The notes under the pieces were generated by a model. That model was not told the DNA's origin and ran no database searches. It worked only from the letters and a program-made list of their open reading frames with translations. From assembly GCA_965263485.1 (NCBI GenBank), contig CBDHHO010000004.1, positions 620,001 through 684,000 of the forward strand: a stretch of DNA of 64,000 nt, in the 5' to 3' direction. The DNA comes from Haliotispira sp965263485. Lineage in GTDB: Bacteria; Spirochaetota; Spirochaetia; SP-2023. Numbering within the stretch: the stretch's first letter is position 1; each line of letters starts with the position of its first letter. The translations under genes and the position numbers were made by a program. Below, one piece after another: positions 37,480-46,486 of this stretch.

Positions 37480-39219
37480 GTGAAGCAAGACCGGCTCGTG
37501 AGGCGGCCGTCCGGCAGGCACAGCATTTCCGGGATCACCAAAGCTCTGCGCGCCGCCGGATTCACAACGCAGTGCTACGGCCGGGCTGCTGAGCAACAAC
37601 AAGCCGGACCCTTGCGCGGGGCGGTAGTCGACTCGCGCGAAAGTGGTGCGGGCCTGCTGTTCGTGGCCCGGCGGGGCGAATGGCAAGATGGGCACAACTA
37701 CATTACGGCGGCCTTTGAGCAGGGCTGCCGCCATTTTCTGGTGGCACGGGACTGGGCCCGGGAGCAGCTCGGCTCCGCATCCGATCTGAGGAGAGAAATA
37801 CTGGCCCACGCCAGCTTTATTGCGGTCGGTGGCTTGGGTGAGAACAGCACCGAAGAGGCCCTCTACGCTTGGGCTCGGGCCTATCGGCGCAGCTTGGGCA
37901 ACCTGTTTGTGCTGGCCATCAGCGGCAGCTACGGCAAAACCAGCACCAAAGAACTGCTGGGGCGGATGCTCTGCCGGCGCTACCTTTGCCACATAACCGA
38001 GGGCAACCGCAACGCCCCGGTCGGCTGCGCCCTGACGCTGCTGGGCATCGCACCAGAGAGCCAGGTGGCACTGCTGGAACTGGGCATCGACCGACCCAGA
38101 GAAATGGACCTGCTCTGTTCGCTGGCCCAGCCCAACGCCGCCCTGCTCACCGGCATCGGCTCGGCACACTTGGGCAGCTTTGCTTCACAGGAAGAGCTGG
38201 CCCGCGAAAAAGCCCGTATCTATGCCCAGCTCTGGCCCTTTACTCCCGGCAGGCCCTCAGAGTCGTCCGGAGGTAGCCCCGCGGAATTGGCCCCGGTCTA
38301 TGCGCCGGAGGCCCTGCTGCCCGAAGACGACCGTTTTTTCCCCGCGCTGCAGCAGCAATGCCCCCGCAGCACCCGGCAGCAATGCTATTCGGGCCGCCTG
38401 GCCCGCAGAAAGGGCTATGCGGTCGAAGACCTAGGCCTGGAGGGGCTGCGCTTTTCCCAAGGAGAGCTGCACTGCGAACTGCCGCTGCTGGGTCTGCACA
38501 GCCAGCAAATCTTTTGGGCTGCCGCTGCTGCTGCCGAAAGGCTGGGGCTCGGCCCCGCTGAAATCTTTGCCGGGGCGAGCGGCTATCGGCCCCTGTTCGG
38601 GCGTGGCGAACTGCTGCGGCGCAACCTGATTCGCGACCCCGAGCAAAGCAGCGCCGTGACGCCGCCGGACACAGAGCTGCTGCTGCTGCAAGACTGCTAC
38701 AACGCCAGCCCTGAGTCGGTGTATGCCCTAATCGAAATGTTGGGAGCCTGGCGCTACCGCGGCCTGCTGCCACCCTGCGTCCTGCTGCTGGCAGACATGC
38801 TCGAACTGGGGGCCGCCAGCACCCAGTTCCATCGCCGGGTCGCAGAGCTGCTGCTACAGAACTTTTCACCTGCCGTTGCGGGGAGCCCGCCACTCAGCGT
38901 GCTGCTCTACGGCTGCGAAATGCGGCATGCCTGGCAGCGATTACAGGCTCAATTGCAAGCTGAAGAGCCGCTCCGCCCCGGGCGCCGGCTCGGCCCCGAC
39001 TGCCGGGTTTCACTCTTTGTTCCCGGTGGCTCTGGCCGCCCGGAAAGCCCGGGCTGCCTGGAGCACGAAGCAGAGCTGGGGGCCCACATTGCAGCACAAC
39101 TGAACAGGTTCAGCGCCACGGTATGCGGGGGAGCTGAGCGCTCAAAGTTGCCGCTGCTTGTATTAAAAGGCGCGCGGGCGATGCATTTAGAAAAAATCGC
39201 TCAGAAAATATTACGCTAG
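37480..39219 (+). CDS. murF: UDP-N-acetylmuramoyl-tripeptide--D-Ala-D-Ala ligase
   Basis: About 579 residues. RGAVVDSRESGAGLLFVARR is the substrate N-domain, VLAISGSYGKTSTKELLGRM the ATP P-loop, TEGNRNAPVGCALTLLGI the Mur core motif and LLQDCYNASPESVYALIEML the C-domain signature. It adds D-Ala-D-Ala to the cell-wall precursor in the cytoplasm. The GTG at 37480 is a likely start, a few bases past the ftsL stop; no clear Shine-Dalgarno is seen and GTG 37495 is possible. It is longer than E. coli MurF (452) through insertions in the central and C-terminal domains. Confidence 0.9.
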   Translation: MKQDRLVRRPSGRHSISGITKALRAAGFTTQCYGRAAEQQQAGPLRGAVVDSRESGAGLLFVARRGEWQDGHNYITAAFEQGCRHFLVARDWAREQLGSASDLRREILAHASFIAVGGLGENSTEEALYAWARAYRRSLGNLFVLAISGSYGKTSTKELLGRMLCRRYLCHITEGNRNAPVGCALTLLGIAPESQVALLELGIDRPREMDLLCSLAQPNAALLTGIGSAHLGSFASQEELAREKARIYAQLWPFTPGRPSESSGGSPAELAPVYAPEALLPEDDRFFPALQQQCPRSTRQQCYSGRLARRKGYAVEDLGLEGLRFSQGELHCELPLLGLHSQQIFWAAAAAAERLGLGPAEIFAGASGYRPLFGRGELLRRNLIRDPEQSSAVTPPDTELLLLQDCYNASPESVYALIEMLGAWRYRGLLPPCVLLLADMLELGAASTQFHRRVAELLLQNFSPAVAGSPPLSVLLYGCEMRHAWQRLQAQLQAEEPLRPGRRLGPDCRVSLFVPGGSGRPESPGCLEHEAELGAHIAAQLNRFSATVCGGAERSKLPLLVLKGARAMHLEKIAQKILR

Positions 39220-39267
39220 GTCGCCATTGGGAATACAATCCTCAGGCCGTGAGCGCCGGAGGGATCC

Positions 39268-40362
39268 ATGATTTTGAGCCTGTTTCGCTATTTTGCCGAA
39301 CACTACGACCTGCCCAAGGTATTTACCTACATATCCTTCCGCTCGGCCATGGCAGCGGTCTGCGGCTTTCTGATTGCTCTGCTGCCGGGTCCCTGGATCA
39401 TTCACAGGCTGCGCATGCTGAAATTGGGCCAGGAAGTGCGTGATGAGGGGCCCCGGAGCCACTTGAAGAAGTCGGGCACGCCCACCATGGGTGGTCTGCT
39501 CATCATTTTATCAGTGTTGGTGTCCTCGCTGCTGTGGCTGGACATGCGCTCCATCTACAACTGGATACTGCTGCTTTCGATCTGTGGTTACGGGCTGCTG
39601 GGTTTCTTCGACGACTATCTGAAAATCGTGCACAAAAACAGCGATGGTTTGCTGGCGCGTTTTAAGCTGATTGGCCAGTCTCTCCTGGGCATTGCCATCG
39701 GCAGCCTGATTTACTACCACGCCAACGAACACACCACCCTGATCTACCTGCCGTTTTATAAGGAACCCGTCCTGGACTTGGGTTTCTGGGGCGGCATCCC
39801 CTACATTGTTTTCGTGGCTCTGCTGCTGATGGCCTCTTCGAATGCCGTCAACCTGACCGACGGACTGGACGGGCTGGCCACCGGCCTGATGCTGATCTCT
39901 CTGGTGCCCTTTGCTCTGATGGCGTATGTGGTCGGACGCAGCGACTTTGCCAACTATCTGTTCCTGCCCTATATTGCCGGTGCTTCGGAGCTGAGCATCG
40001 GCATTTTGGCCCTGTTGGGTGCTTCGCTGGGCTTTTTGTGGTTTAATTCGCACCCCGCGCAGGTGATGATGGGCGATACTGGCAGTCTGTCCTATGGCGC
40101 AGCTTTGGGAACCACTGCCATCCTGCTGAAAAAAGAAATCCTGCTGGTGATTATCGGCGGGGTCTTTGTGCTGGAGACCGTTTCGGTGATTTTGCAGGTA
40201 CTGTACTTCAAGCGCAGCGGCGGCAAACGCCTGTTCCGCATGGCGCCTCTGCACCACCACTTCGAACTCAAGGGCTGGCATGAAAATCAGGTGGTCAACC
40301 GCTTTTGGATTTTGGGCGTTATCTTTGCCCTGATCGGCCTCTTAAGCCTGAAAATCCGATAG
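39268..40362 (+). CDS. mraY: Phospho-N-acetylmuramoyl-pentapeptide-transferase
   Basis: The 364-residue protein has about ten transmembrane helices. RSHLKKSGTPTMGGLLI, GLLGFFDDYLKIVHKNSDGL, NLTDGLDGLATG and MAPLHHHFELKGWHENQVV are the invariant MraY motifs, with the catalytic Asp pairs. It transfers phospho-MurNAc-pentapeptide to undecaprenyl phosphate to form lipid I. It lies between murF and ftsW in the dcw cluster. Confidence 0.97.
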   Translation: MILSLFRYFAEHYDLPKVFTYISFRSAMAAVCGFLIALLPGPWIIHRLRMLKLGQEVRDEGPRSHLKKSGTPTMGGLLIILSVLVSSLLWLDMRSIYNWILLLSICGYGLLGFFDDYLKIVHKNSDGLLARFKLIGQSLLGIAIGSLIYYHANEHTTLIYLPFYKEPVLDLGFWGGIPYIVFVALLLMASSNAVNLTDGLDGLATGLMLISLVPFALMAYVVGRSDFANYLFLPYIAGASELSIGILALLGASLGFLWFNSHPAQVMMGDTGSLSYGAALGTTAILLKKEILLVIIGGVFVLETVSVILQVLYFKRSGGKRLFRMAPLHHHFELKGWHENQVVNRFWILGVIFALIGLLSLKIR

Positions 40363-40374
40363 ACTCAGAAAGCT

Positions 40375-41901
40375 TTGGGTCTGGTGGCAATCACGGAAAT
40401 GACAAGAGAACAAAGGCAAGCTCCGGGGGAGCTAGGCAGCTCCCCCCAAAAAGGAAACCCTCAGCTTCGAGCGCGGGGAGGGCAAGTACCGGAGCCGCAA
40501 AGACAGGTGAGGCGGGGGAAAAGCGCCCCTTCGCGGAAGCCTTTTTCCGCATCTTCCCAAGCCCAAGGATCAACTCAAAAGAGAAGTCCGAACAGCCTCT
40601 GCGGTCCTTACAACAGGAAGGGCAGGCACTTGGGCCATGGCCTGCAAATGGGGATACATGAGTTGCTCGAAGAACTGCGCAGCGACCAGCCCTACTCGCC
40701 ATTTCTGCTGCTGCTTGGCCTAGAAGCCCTGCTGATCATTTCCGGGGCCGCATTTCTGTATTCCAACTCCAACCACTATATGCTGCAACGCCACCTGATC
40801 TGGCTGTCCCTAGGGACTTCGATCGGCCTAGTCCTCTACCTGTTGCCCATTCGCATCATTGTAGAGGCCATTCCGGCCTTGGCATTGCTGGCACTGCTGC
40901 TCAACACCCTGCCCCATGTGCCTGGTTTGGGTCTGGCCAACGATGGCAGCCCGCGCTGGATCCGCATCGGGGGCTTTTCCTTTCAGGTTTCCGAGACCCT
41001 GCGCCTGATGCTGGTGCTGTATTTCGCTCGCCGCATCAGCATCGATTCGCTCACGTATCGACAGCAGAGCGATGCGAACAGCGACCGCTATCCCCACGTG
41101 CTGTGGCGACCGTTGTTTTATTTGCTGCTGGCCAGTCTGCTGGTGATCCTGCAGAAGGACTACTCCACTACAGTGTTGCTATTGCTGATTGCGGGGGCCA
41201 TGGTGACGCTGGTGGGGTCCTGGCTTTCTCTGGGGATTGCGCTGCTGACTTTGGTGCTGATTACCGCAATGGCCATGCTGGCGCTGGGACAGGCCTTTCG
41301 CATCAACCGGGTCCACGAATGGCTCGAAGGTTCGGGCGAACAGATCAATTGGGTCTACGATGCCCTGCGCGAAGGGTCGTGGCTTGGCATTGGCCTGGGA
41401 CAGGGGCGAGCCAAGCACCTGGTGCCCGCTGAGATGACCGACTTTCCCCTGGCCGCCGTTGGAGAAGAGGCGGGCTTTGTGGGAATCGCCTTTGTCTTTA
41501 TTCTGTTTCTGCTCTTTGCCATTACCGGTTTCCGCTTGGCGCAGCAGAGTCCGATGCCGTTCGTGCGCTATGCCACAGCCGGGCTGGTGGGGCTGATCTT
41601 TCTCCAGGCCACAGTCAACTTTGCGGTCAGCTGTGGCATCCTGCCGGTGACCGGGCAGCCCCTACCCTTTTTCTCGGTGGGGGGCTCTTCCACCCTGAGC
41701 TACCTGATAGTTCTGGCTCTGATCAATGGCCTGAATCGGCCCGGTCGCAGCCTGCGTTCCGAATACAGTCAGCCAAGAGAGCACAGCACCCGGCAAATGG
41801 CAAGCCGCCACAGACCCGGCCTTTTGGACAGGCCGGAAGGTCGCCGGACAGACCGAAGAAAGCCACAGAGGAAGCCCCGTCAGGCGGGAGTGCTGTCATG
41901 A
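40375..41901 (+). CDS. ftsW: SEDS glycosyltransferase FtsW
   Basis: The SEDS core spans about 390 residues with ten membrane segments: GLANDGSPRWIRIGGFSFQV, FSGE-like loops, AAVGEEAGFVGIAFVFILF and the C-terminal GQPLPFFSVGGSSTLSYLI. It polymerises glycan strands at the septum with a class B PBP. A start at ATG 40648 (MGIHELLEELRSDQPYSP) gives a normal FtsW. From 40375 there is a 91-residue basic, low-complexity extension, which may or may not be translated. It overlaps ftsQ by 4 bp. Confidence 0.93.
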   Translation: MGLVAITEMTREQRQAPGELGSSPQKGNPQLRARGGQVPEPQRQVRRGKSAPSRKPFSASSQAQGSTQKRSPNSLCGPYNRKGRHLGHGLQMGIHELLEELRSDQPYSPFLLLLGLEALLIISGAAFLYSNSNHYMLQRHLIWLSLGTSIGLVLYLLPIRIIVEAIPALALLALLLNTLPHVPGLGLANDGSPRWIRIGGFSFQVSETLRLMLVLYFARRISIDSLTYRQQSDANSDRYPHVLWRPLFYLLLASLLVILQKDYSTTVLLLLIAGAMVTLVGSWLSLGIALLTLVLITAMAMLALGQAFRINRVHEWLEGSGEQINWVYDALREGSWLGIGLGQGRAKHLVPAEMTDFPLAAVGEEAGFVGIAFVFILFLLFAITGFRLAQQSPMPFVRYATAGLVGLIFLQATVNFAVSCGILPVTGQPLPFFSVGGSSTLSYLIVLALINGLNRPGRSLRSEYSQPREHSTRQMASRHRPGLLDRPEGRRTDRRKPQRKPRQAGVLS

Positions 41902-42833
41902 GAAGTCACAATCCCCGCCACTACCTGCTGTATTTGAATTTTATTCTGCTCTTGATTCTGCTGCTGGAAATCGGATTTTTTATCTTTGTCTTTCCTAAAG
42001 TGGCCGTGACCCGGATAGAACTGGAGAGCGATCTACCCCTCAGCGACGAAGATCTGCACGAACTACTGGGCTTCTACAGCCCGCAAAATTATTACAGCGT
42101 TGACCCCGAAGAACTGGAACGGCATGCCCGCAGCTTTGCACTGGTCAAACAGATTGAGATTAGCAAGGAGCTCCCTGATCTGCTGAAGGTTCGCTTGGAA
42201 TCGCGCAAGCCGGTACTGGTCATGCTGCAAAAAACTGCGGTAGATCCCCTCGGGTCCGCGACAACTTCCGATTCGGGCACTGGAGAACGGGCGGAGGAGC
42301 ATGGAGGACCAGACAAAAAATGGCAGAGCGTGCCCATTTTAGTCGATGCCGAGGCAGTGATGTTCCAAGTCGGACTGGGGCGCTATGATGATGTACCGGT
42401 ACTCTCAGGGCTGGAATTTTCGCAGACCGGCCCACCGGGAAGCTTGAACAGCCGCCTGCCCGACCGACTTTATCCATTGGTCACAGCCTTGGGCAGGCTC
42501 CGGCGGCAACGCCCGGAACTCTATGCCATCATCTCCGAGATCCATGCCCGAATGGGAGTTACGGACCTAGAAACCGATATTTATTTTGAGAATGTGCCCA
42601 GCTACATCAAGACTGGAGGCAAAATCGATTCCCATACCGTTGAGACGGCCCTGATCGCCTTGGAAGTACTGCGCCGCAGCAATGATTCTACTCGCTACTT
42701 GGATATGCGCACTACCGGCATCGTCTATCGCTCAAGCGGCAAGGCCGGACCGTCTGAGCAGCTGCTTCGGCAGCAGCGAGGCGGTTTCAAGACCACGAGC
42801 GGTAATGTGATACCTGAAGGAGCTCCACACTGA
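41898..42833 (+). CDS. ftsQ: Cell division protein FtsQ/DivIB
   Basis: The 311-residue protein has one N-terminal membrane anchor (YLLYLNFILLLILLLEIGFF) and then a POTRA domain (VAVTRIELESDLPLSDEDLH to LLKVRLESRKPVLVML). A beta domain follows that ends with TALIALEVLRRSNDSTRYLDM. FtsQ recruits FtsL-FtsB and FtsWI. Its position between ftsW and ftsA is classical. It shares an A with ftsA (42833), so the two are translationally coupled. Confidence 0.88.
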   Translation: MRSHNPRHYLLYLNFILLLILLLEIGFFIFVFPKVAVTRIELESDLPLSDEDLHELLGFYSPQNYYSVDPEELERHARSFALVKQIEISKELPDLLKVRLESRKPVLVMLQKTAVDPLGSATTSDSGTGERAEEHGGPDKKWQSVPILVDAEAVMFQVGLGRYDDVPVLSGLEFSQTGPPGSLNSRLPDRLYPLVTALGRLRRQRPELYAIISEIHARMGVTDLETDIYFENVPSYIKTGGKIDSHTVETALIALEVLRRSNDSTRYLDMRTTGIVYRSSGKAGPSEQLLRQQRGGFKTTSGNVIPEGAPH

Positions 42834-44221
42834 TGTATGTCTGCGTACTTGACTTGGGTTCACTGTACTGCCGTGCGCTGTGCTTGGGCTGGAACGGTGA
42901 GCGCTATCAGCTTCTGGGCCTGGTGGAAATACCCTCCGGCGGCGTGATGCAGGGTGAGGTAGTCAATACCGAGAAGGCTGCTGCCACACTGACCCGGGCC
43001 CTGGAGCTGCTGGAGCAGGAACTGCTAAAACAGCAAATCCAAGTGCCGATTCGCGAAATCAGCCTGGTCTACAGCGGCGTGACCTTGGGCTGCCACAATT
43101 CCTGGGGCATTACCGGTACCACACCACTGCGCAGCCACAGCGATCCGCGTGACAGTTCGGCGCGCTGCGTAACCGAAGCCGACATCGAGCGGGCCCTGAA
43201 CTCAGCGGCCGAACTGCGCATTAGTGCCGATCTGGAGCGTCTGCACGAGATCCCGCGCTGCTACAAACTCGATGGCAAGGTGCTGCGCCGCGACATCCTA
43301 GGCAGCAACGGTATCCGCTTGGAAATTGAGGTGCACATCATCACCTGCCTGCGCGAAGCCATTGAAAATCTGATCGAAATCTCAAGCCGGGGCGAGCAGC
43401 ACCCGGTGGAAATCGTGCACAGCAGCATCGCCGCCAGCTACATCAGCCTGACCGATGAGGAACTGGAACAGGGTTGCCTGCTGCTGGACATGGGCTACAG
43501 TGCCACTTCGTTTCAATACTCGTTTGAGGGCCAGCCCCTGATTACCGAGAGCGTGGGGCTGGGAGGCTATCACAGCAGCCACGATATCGCTGAAATCTTT
43601 GGCACTTCGTTTGAGGTGGCCGAGCAGCTGAAATTGCAGCACGGCATTTGCTGGCCGGCCTTTGTCACTCCGGAGGAGCGTGTCATCATCCCCGGCGGGG
43701 CCACCAGTATGGCCCAGGAAATTTCCCGACTGGAGCTCTGCGAAGTACTGAATGCGCGCGTGGAAGAGATCTTTGAGATTGTATACGGGCGCTTGGAATA
43801 TTACGGCATCCAGCGCGAGTACATCCAAAGCACTGTGCTGATCGGAGGCTCGGCTTTGCTCTCAGGCATGAGCGAACTGGCCGAAGAGGTCTTTGCGAGC
43901 CCGGCCCGACTGGGTCTGCCCGATGACCCGGCGCTCTACGTCAACCCCTCGCTCTCCCAGGTGCCCGACTGGATGAGCCCGCAGTACACGGCCTTGTTCG
44001 GCCTGGCCCTGTACTGGCTCGATGAAGAGCGGCAGCCGGAAAACTCGTTGGGCATCTCGCAACCTTGGGAAAGGGGCGGCCGCAGAGAGCAGGGCACAGA
44101 GACCGGGCGCAGACGGGGTTCTGCTGTGACATCCGAGAGTCCGGTAGAGGGTGTTCGCAGAAGCATTCCAAGAAACATGGGAACTTCAATGCTCAATTGG
44201 ATCAAGCGTAAGTTGATGTAG
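42833..44221 (+). CDS. ftsA: Cell division protein FtsA
   Basis: The 462-residue actin-fold protein has VCVLDLGSLYCRALCLGW (phosphate 1), LLDMGYSATSFQYSFEGQ (phosphate 2) and STVLIGGSALLSGMSELAEE (adenosine). The 1C subdomain lies between. The last residues, TSMLNWIKRKLM, form the amphipathic membrane-targeting helix. It tethers FtsZ to the membrane. ftsZ normally follows ftsA; here a 66-bp minisatellite and an unrelated lipoprotein follow, so the cluster is interrupted. Confidence 0.95.
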   Translation: MYVCVLDLGSLYCRALCLGWNGERYQLLGLVEIPSGGVMQGEVVNTEKAAATLTRALELLEQELLKQQIQVPIREISLVYSGVTLGCHNSWGITGTTPLRSHSDPRDSSARCVTEADIERALNSAAELRISADLERLHEIPRCYKLDGKVLRRDILGSNGIRLEIEVHIITCLREAIENLIEISSRGEQHPVEIVHSSIAASYISLTDEELEQGCLLLDMGYSATSFQYSFEGQPLITESVGLGGYHSSHDIAEIFGTSFEVAEQLKLQHGICWPAFVTPEERVIIPGGATSMAQEISRLELCEVLNARVEEIFEIVYGRLEYYGIQREYIQSTVLIGGSALLSGMSELAEEVFASPARLGLPDDPALYVNPSLSQVPDWMSPQYTALFGLALYWLDEERQPENSLGISQPWERGGRREQGTETGRRRGSAVTSESPVEGVRRSIPRNMGTSMLNWIKRKLM

Positions 44222-44241
44222 GAGCAAAGGGAGGCTCCCAT

Positions 44242-44846
44242 GCGAGCTGGCGTAGCATGGGAGAACCGGGGAGGGCCGTGCGCAGCCAAGGCCCGACCTT
44301 CATTTCTGCGAGCTGGCGTAGCATGGGAGAACCGGGGAGGGCCGTGCGCAGCCAAGGCCCGACCTTCATTTCTGCGAGCTGGCGCAGCATGGGAGAAATG
44401 GGGAGGGCCGTGCGCAGCCAAGGCCCGACCTTCATTTCTGCGAGCTGGCGTAGCATGGGAGAACCGGGGAGGGCCGTGCGCAGCCAAGGCCCGACCTTCC
44501 TTTCTGCGAGCTGGCGCAGCATGGGAGAACCGGGGAGGGCCGTGCGCAGCAAGGGCCGACCTTCCTTTTTTGCGAGCTGGCGCAGCATGGGAGAAATGGG
44601 GAGGGCCGTGCGCAGCCAAGGCCCGACCTTCATTTCTGCGAGCTGGCGCAGCATGGGAGAACCGGGGAGGGCCGTGCGCAGCAAGGGCCGACCTTCCTTT
44701 TTTGCGAGCTGGCGCAGCATGGGAGAAATGGGGAGGGCCGTGCGCAGCCAAGGCCCGACCTTCATTTCTGCGAGCTGGCGCAGCATGGGAGAAATGGGGA
44801 GGGCCGTGCGCAGCCAAGGCCCGACCTTCCTCTTTGCGAGCTGGCC
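44242..44846. repeat. 66-bp tandem minisatellite, nine full units plus a partial
   Basis: Units start with GCGAGCTGGCG at 44242, 44308, 44374, 44440, 44506, 44572, 44638, 44704 and 44770, exactly 66 bp apart; a partial unit starts at 44836. CTCCCATGC at the array edge and GCATGGGAG in each unit form a 9-bp inverted repeat around GAGCTGGC. Because 66 is a multiple of three, long frames stay open on both strands, but I do not regard them as genes. Related arrays are at 37.0, 48.8 and 60.8 kb. Confidence 0.95.
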
Positions 44847-44870
44847 CCCCCCGGCATTAGCGAGCCCCCC

Positions 44871-46153
44871 TCACTCCTCAATAATCCGAAAACGAAATTG
44901 CCCAACCCCTCTATCGCCGATTTGTGGTGCAAGCCCATTTCGACATGAAAAAAAAGCCTGATGATAGTAGCTCCATCCGTCCGTGCCGACTTTGGGAAGA
45001 TAGAGGAAGTCGAATGTTTCGTCCTGTTCCTTGTCTGCTAGGACCTTCGGGAACAGATGCGCAGACTTCTCAAAGGTTACGGCGTTCTCATTCGCTGTTA
45101 CCGTATTCCCTTCGCCAAAAGTGATTACGTCTTGATAGCCAATAACACCGCTCAGGCTACTTTGGAATCGAAATTTCTTGGGATGAAAGCTGACACAGAC
45201 CGTATTTGAGGGAATATCCCAGTCATCGGGGCTCCTCGTTCTGAGCGGAATGAAGAAGATCTCACCTTTCTTCGCCTCGATCTCATCGGCCTCTATAATG
45301 GGGACATATTGGCCGTCTGTGCCCTTCCAGCCCTTCATGCCCCAAATAAATTCGGTAAGGTTTACGGTGCCTCCCCCCGCTCTGTCATCGGGGGCAGCGC
45401 CCCCTACCTGACGGGCAAAAGTGCTGCTGTCGGTCGGGTAATTTTCCAGCCTCACGGCATGGGTGGCGACAGAGCGTCCCGAAGCGTAGGCGTGGACATA
45501 ATAGGTTTCCCCGGGGACCATGATTCCCGGGACTCGGGCGCGGGTATAAGCGGCTTCGGCCGAGCTTCCCGCCGCCTGGGACAGATCCACATGAATGGCG
45601 GTGAAAACCGCGTTGCCGTTGCTGTCATAGCGAATGGCGGATGCGGGGAATTTTTCCGTTGCGCTGAAATAGACTTTCCGCTGGTTTTGCTGTTGATTTT
45701 GCTGCGGATTTTGCTCGGGACGGAACGCTCGGGTGATTTTGGCGGGGTGCTGCGCCACTTCGCTCCACGGAGGCGGGGTGCTGCTTTCTCCCACGATAAA
45801 GGATATTTCCCTGGGCCGGGACACAGCGGCGGTAATGGTGAGCAGGAATTCCCGCATGCCGATGATGCTCTGGCTTCGGTCGGAATGGTCGGAGAAGGCA
45901 AGGCGCACGCTCTCTCCGCCGCCCTCGCTGCCGCCCTCGCTGCCGCCCTCGCTGCCGCCCTCGCTGCTGGAGGAGGGCGGATCGCAGGCGACCCATAAAA
46001 TCAGGGAGCAGAAAAATAAAAGGATAAATGGGCGTGAAATCCCAGCAGAAGAATAATTTTCCCTACCGTATGGGTTTAATTTTTTCGATGAGCGATGAGC
46101 GATGAGCGATGAGCGATGAGCGATGAGCGAATTTTACTGAACTTGTGTTCCAT
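44871..46153 (-). CDS. Phase-variable lipoprotein locus 2 (out of frame in this sequence)
   Basis: The lipoprotein frame carries PFILLFFCSLILWVAC, then DPPSSSS, four in-frame SEGG repeats (12-bp units, about 45910-45957) and about 345 residues of unrecognised sequence ending RFRFRIIEE at 44871. This frame has no ATG, GTG or TTG near its signal peptide; the first is GTG 45908, beyond it. The well-placed start is ATG 46153-46151, with GGAG upstream, encoding MEHKFSKIR. Six copies of the 7-bp repeat (46087-46128) put it out of frame, ending in HRKN-stop; 4 or 7 copies would join it. Its leader matches locus 1 closely, while the mature proteins differ. Confidence 0.72.
46087..46128. repeat. Heptanucleotide tandem repeat GATGAGC x6 (switch of locus 2)
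   Basis: Six perfect copies occupy the same position relative to start and signal peptide as at 2365-2406. Copy numbers of 1 modulo 3 would put the lipoprotein in frame. Confidence 0.9.
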
Positions 46154-46175
46154 GGTGCAATACTCCTGGGTATTA

Positions 46176-46221
46176 TTATGCAAAATAATGCATAAAGATG
46201 ATGTTCCGGCCAAGGTCGGAA
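46176..46221 (-). promoter_or_regulatory. Two conserved leader hairpins upstream of lipoprotein locus 2
   Basis: TTATGCA/TGCATAA (46176-46182 and 46189-46195) is identical to locus 1. TTCCGGCC/GGTCGGAA (46204-46211 and 46214-46221) has one changed position. A TATAAT-like minus-strand -10 lies at 46252-46247, without a clear -35. Confidence 0.5.
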
Positions 46222-46316
46222 TGGTTTTAATAAAAGATGAAATGGCATTATAAAATACCTTGTTCTCCCTGGAGAATATACTCTTTTCCGGCGGAGTGCA
46301 AGAAGAATCGCAGGAA

Positions 46317-46441
46317 AATCTCTGAAAATTGGCTTTTTTGGGGAGGTTGTCCTTGCCAACTGCGCTGCCTGAGTGCCGCGGGATTTCTCCATTAATAAGA
46401 GGCACTAAGGGCAGAGATGATTGGAATTTTTAGAGGTTCCC
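46317..46441. repeat. Degenerate miniature inverted-repeat element
   Basis: The left end is diverged (AATCTCTGAAAATTGGC) and the right end is TTGGAATTTTTAGAGGTTCC. It lies between the locus 2 leader and the nucleoside hydrolase, mirroring the element upstream of locus 1. Confidence 0.6.
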
Positions 46442-46486
46442 TATAGTCTTTTGAACAGGCAAGTTCGTGATTAAGGGGGTAGTAAA

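Noticed and set aside
44242..44846. Possible CRISPR array
   Set aside because: The units are contiguous and nearly identical over all 66 bp, with no unique spacers and no cas genes nearby.
44240..44961. Long overlapping reading frames on both strands with 22-residue repeats
   Set aside because: They arise because a 66-bp tandem repeat keeps any stop-free frame open. The related array at 48.8 kb has a 68-bp period that rotates frames, so the repeat is not maintained for coding.
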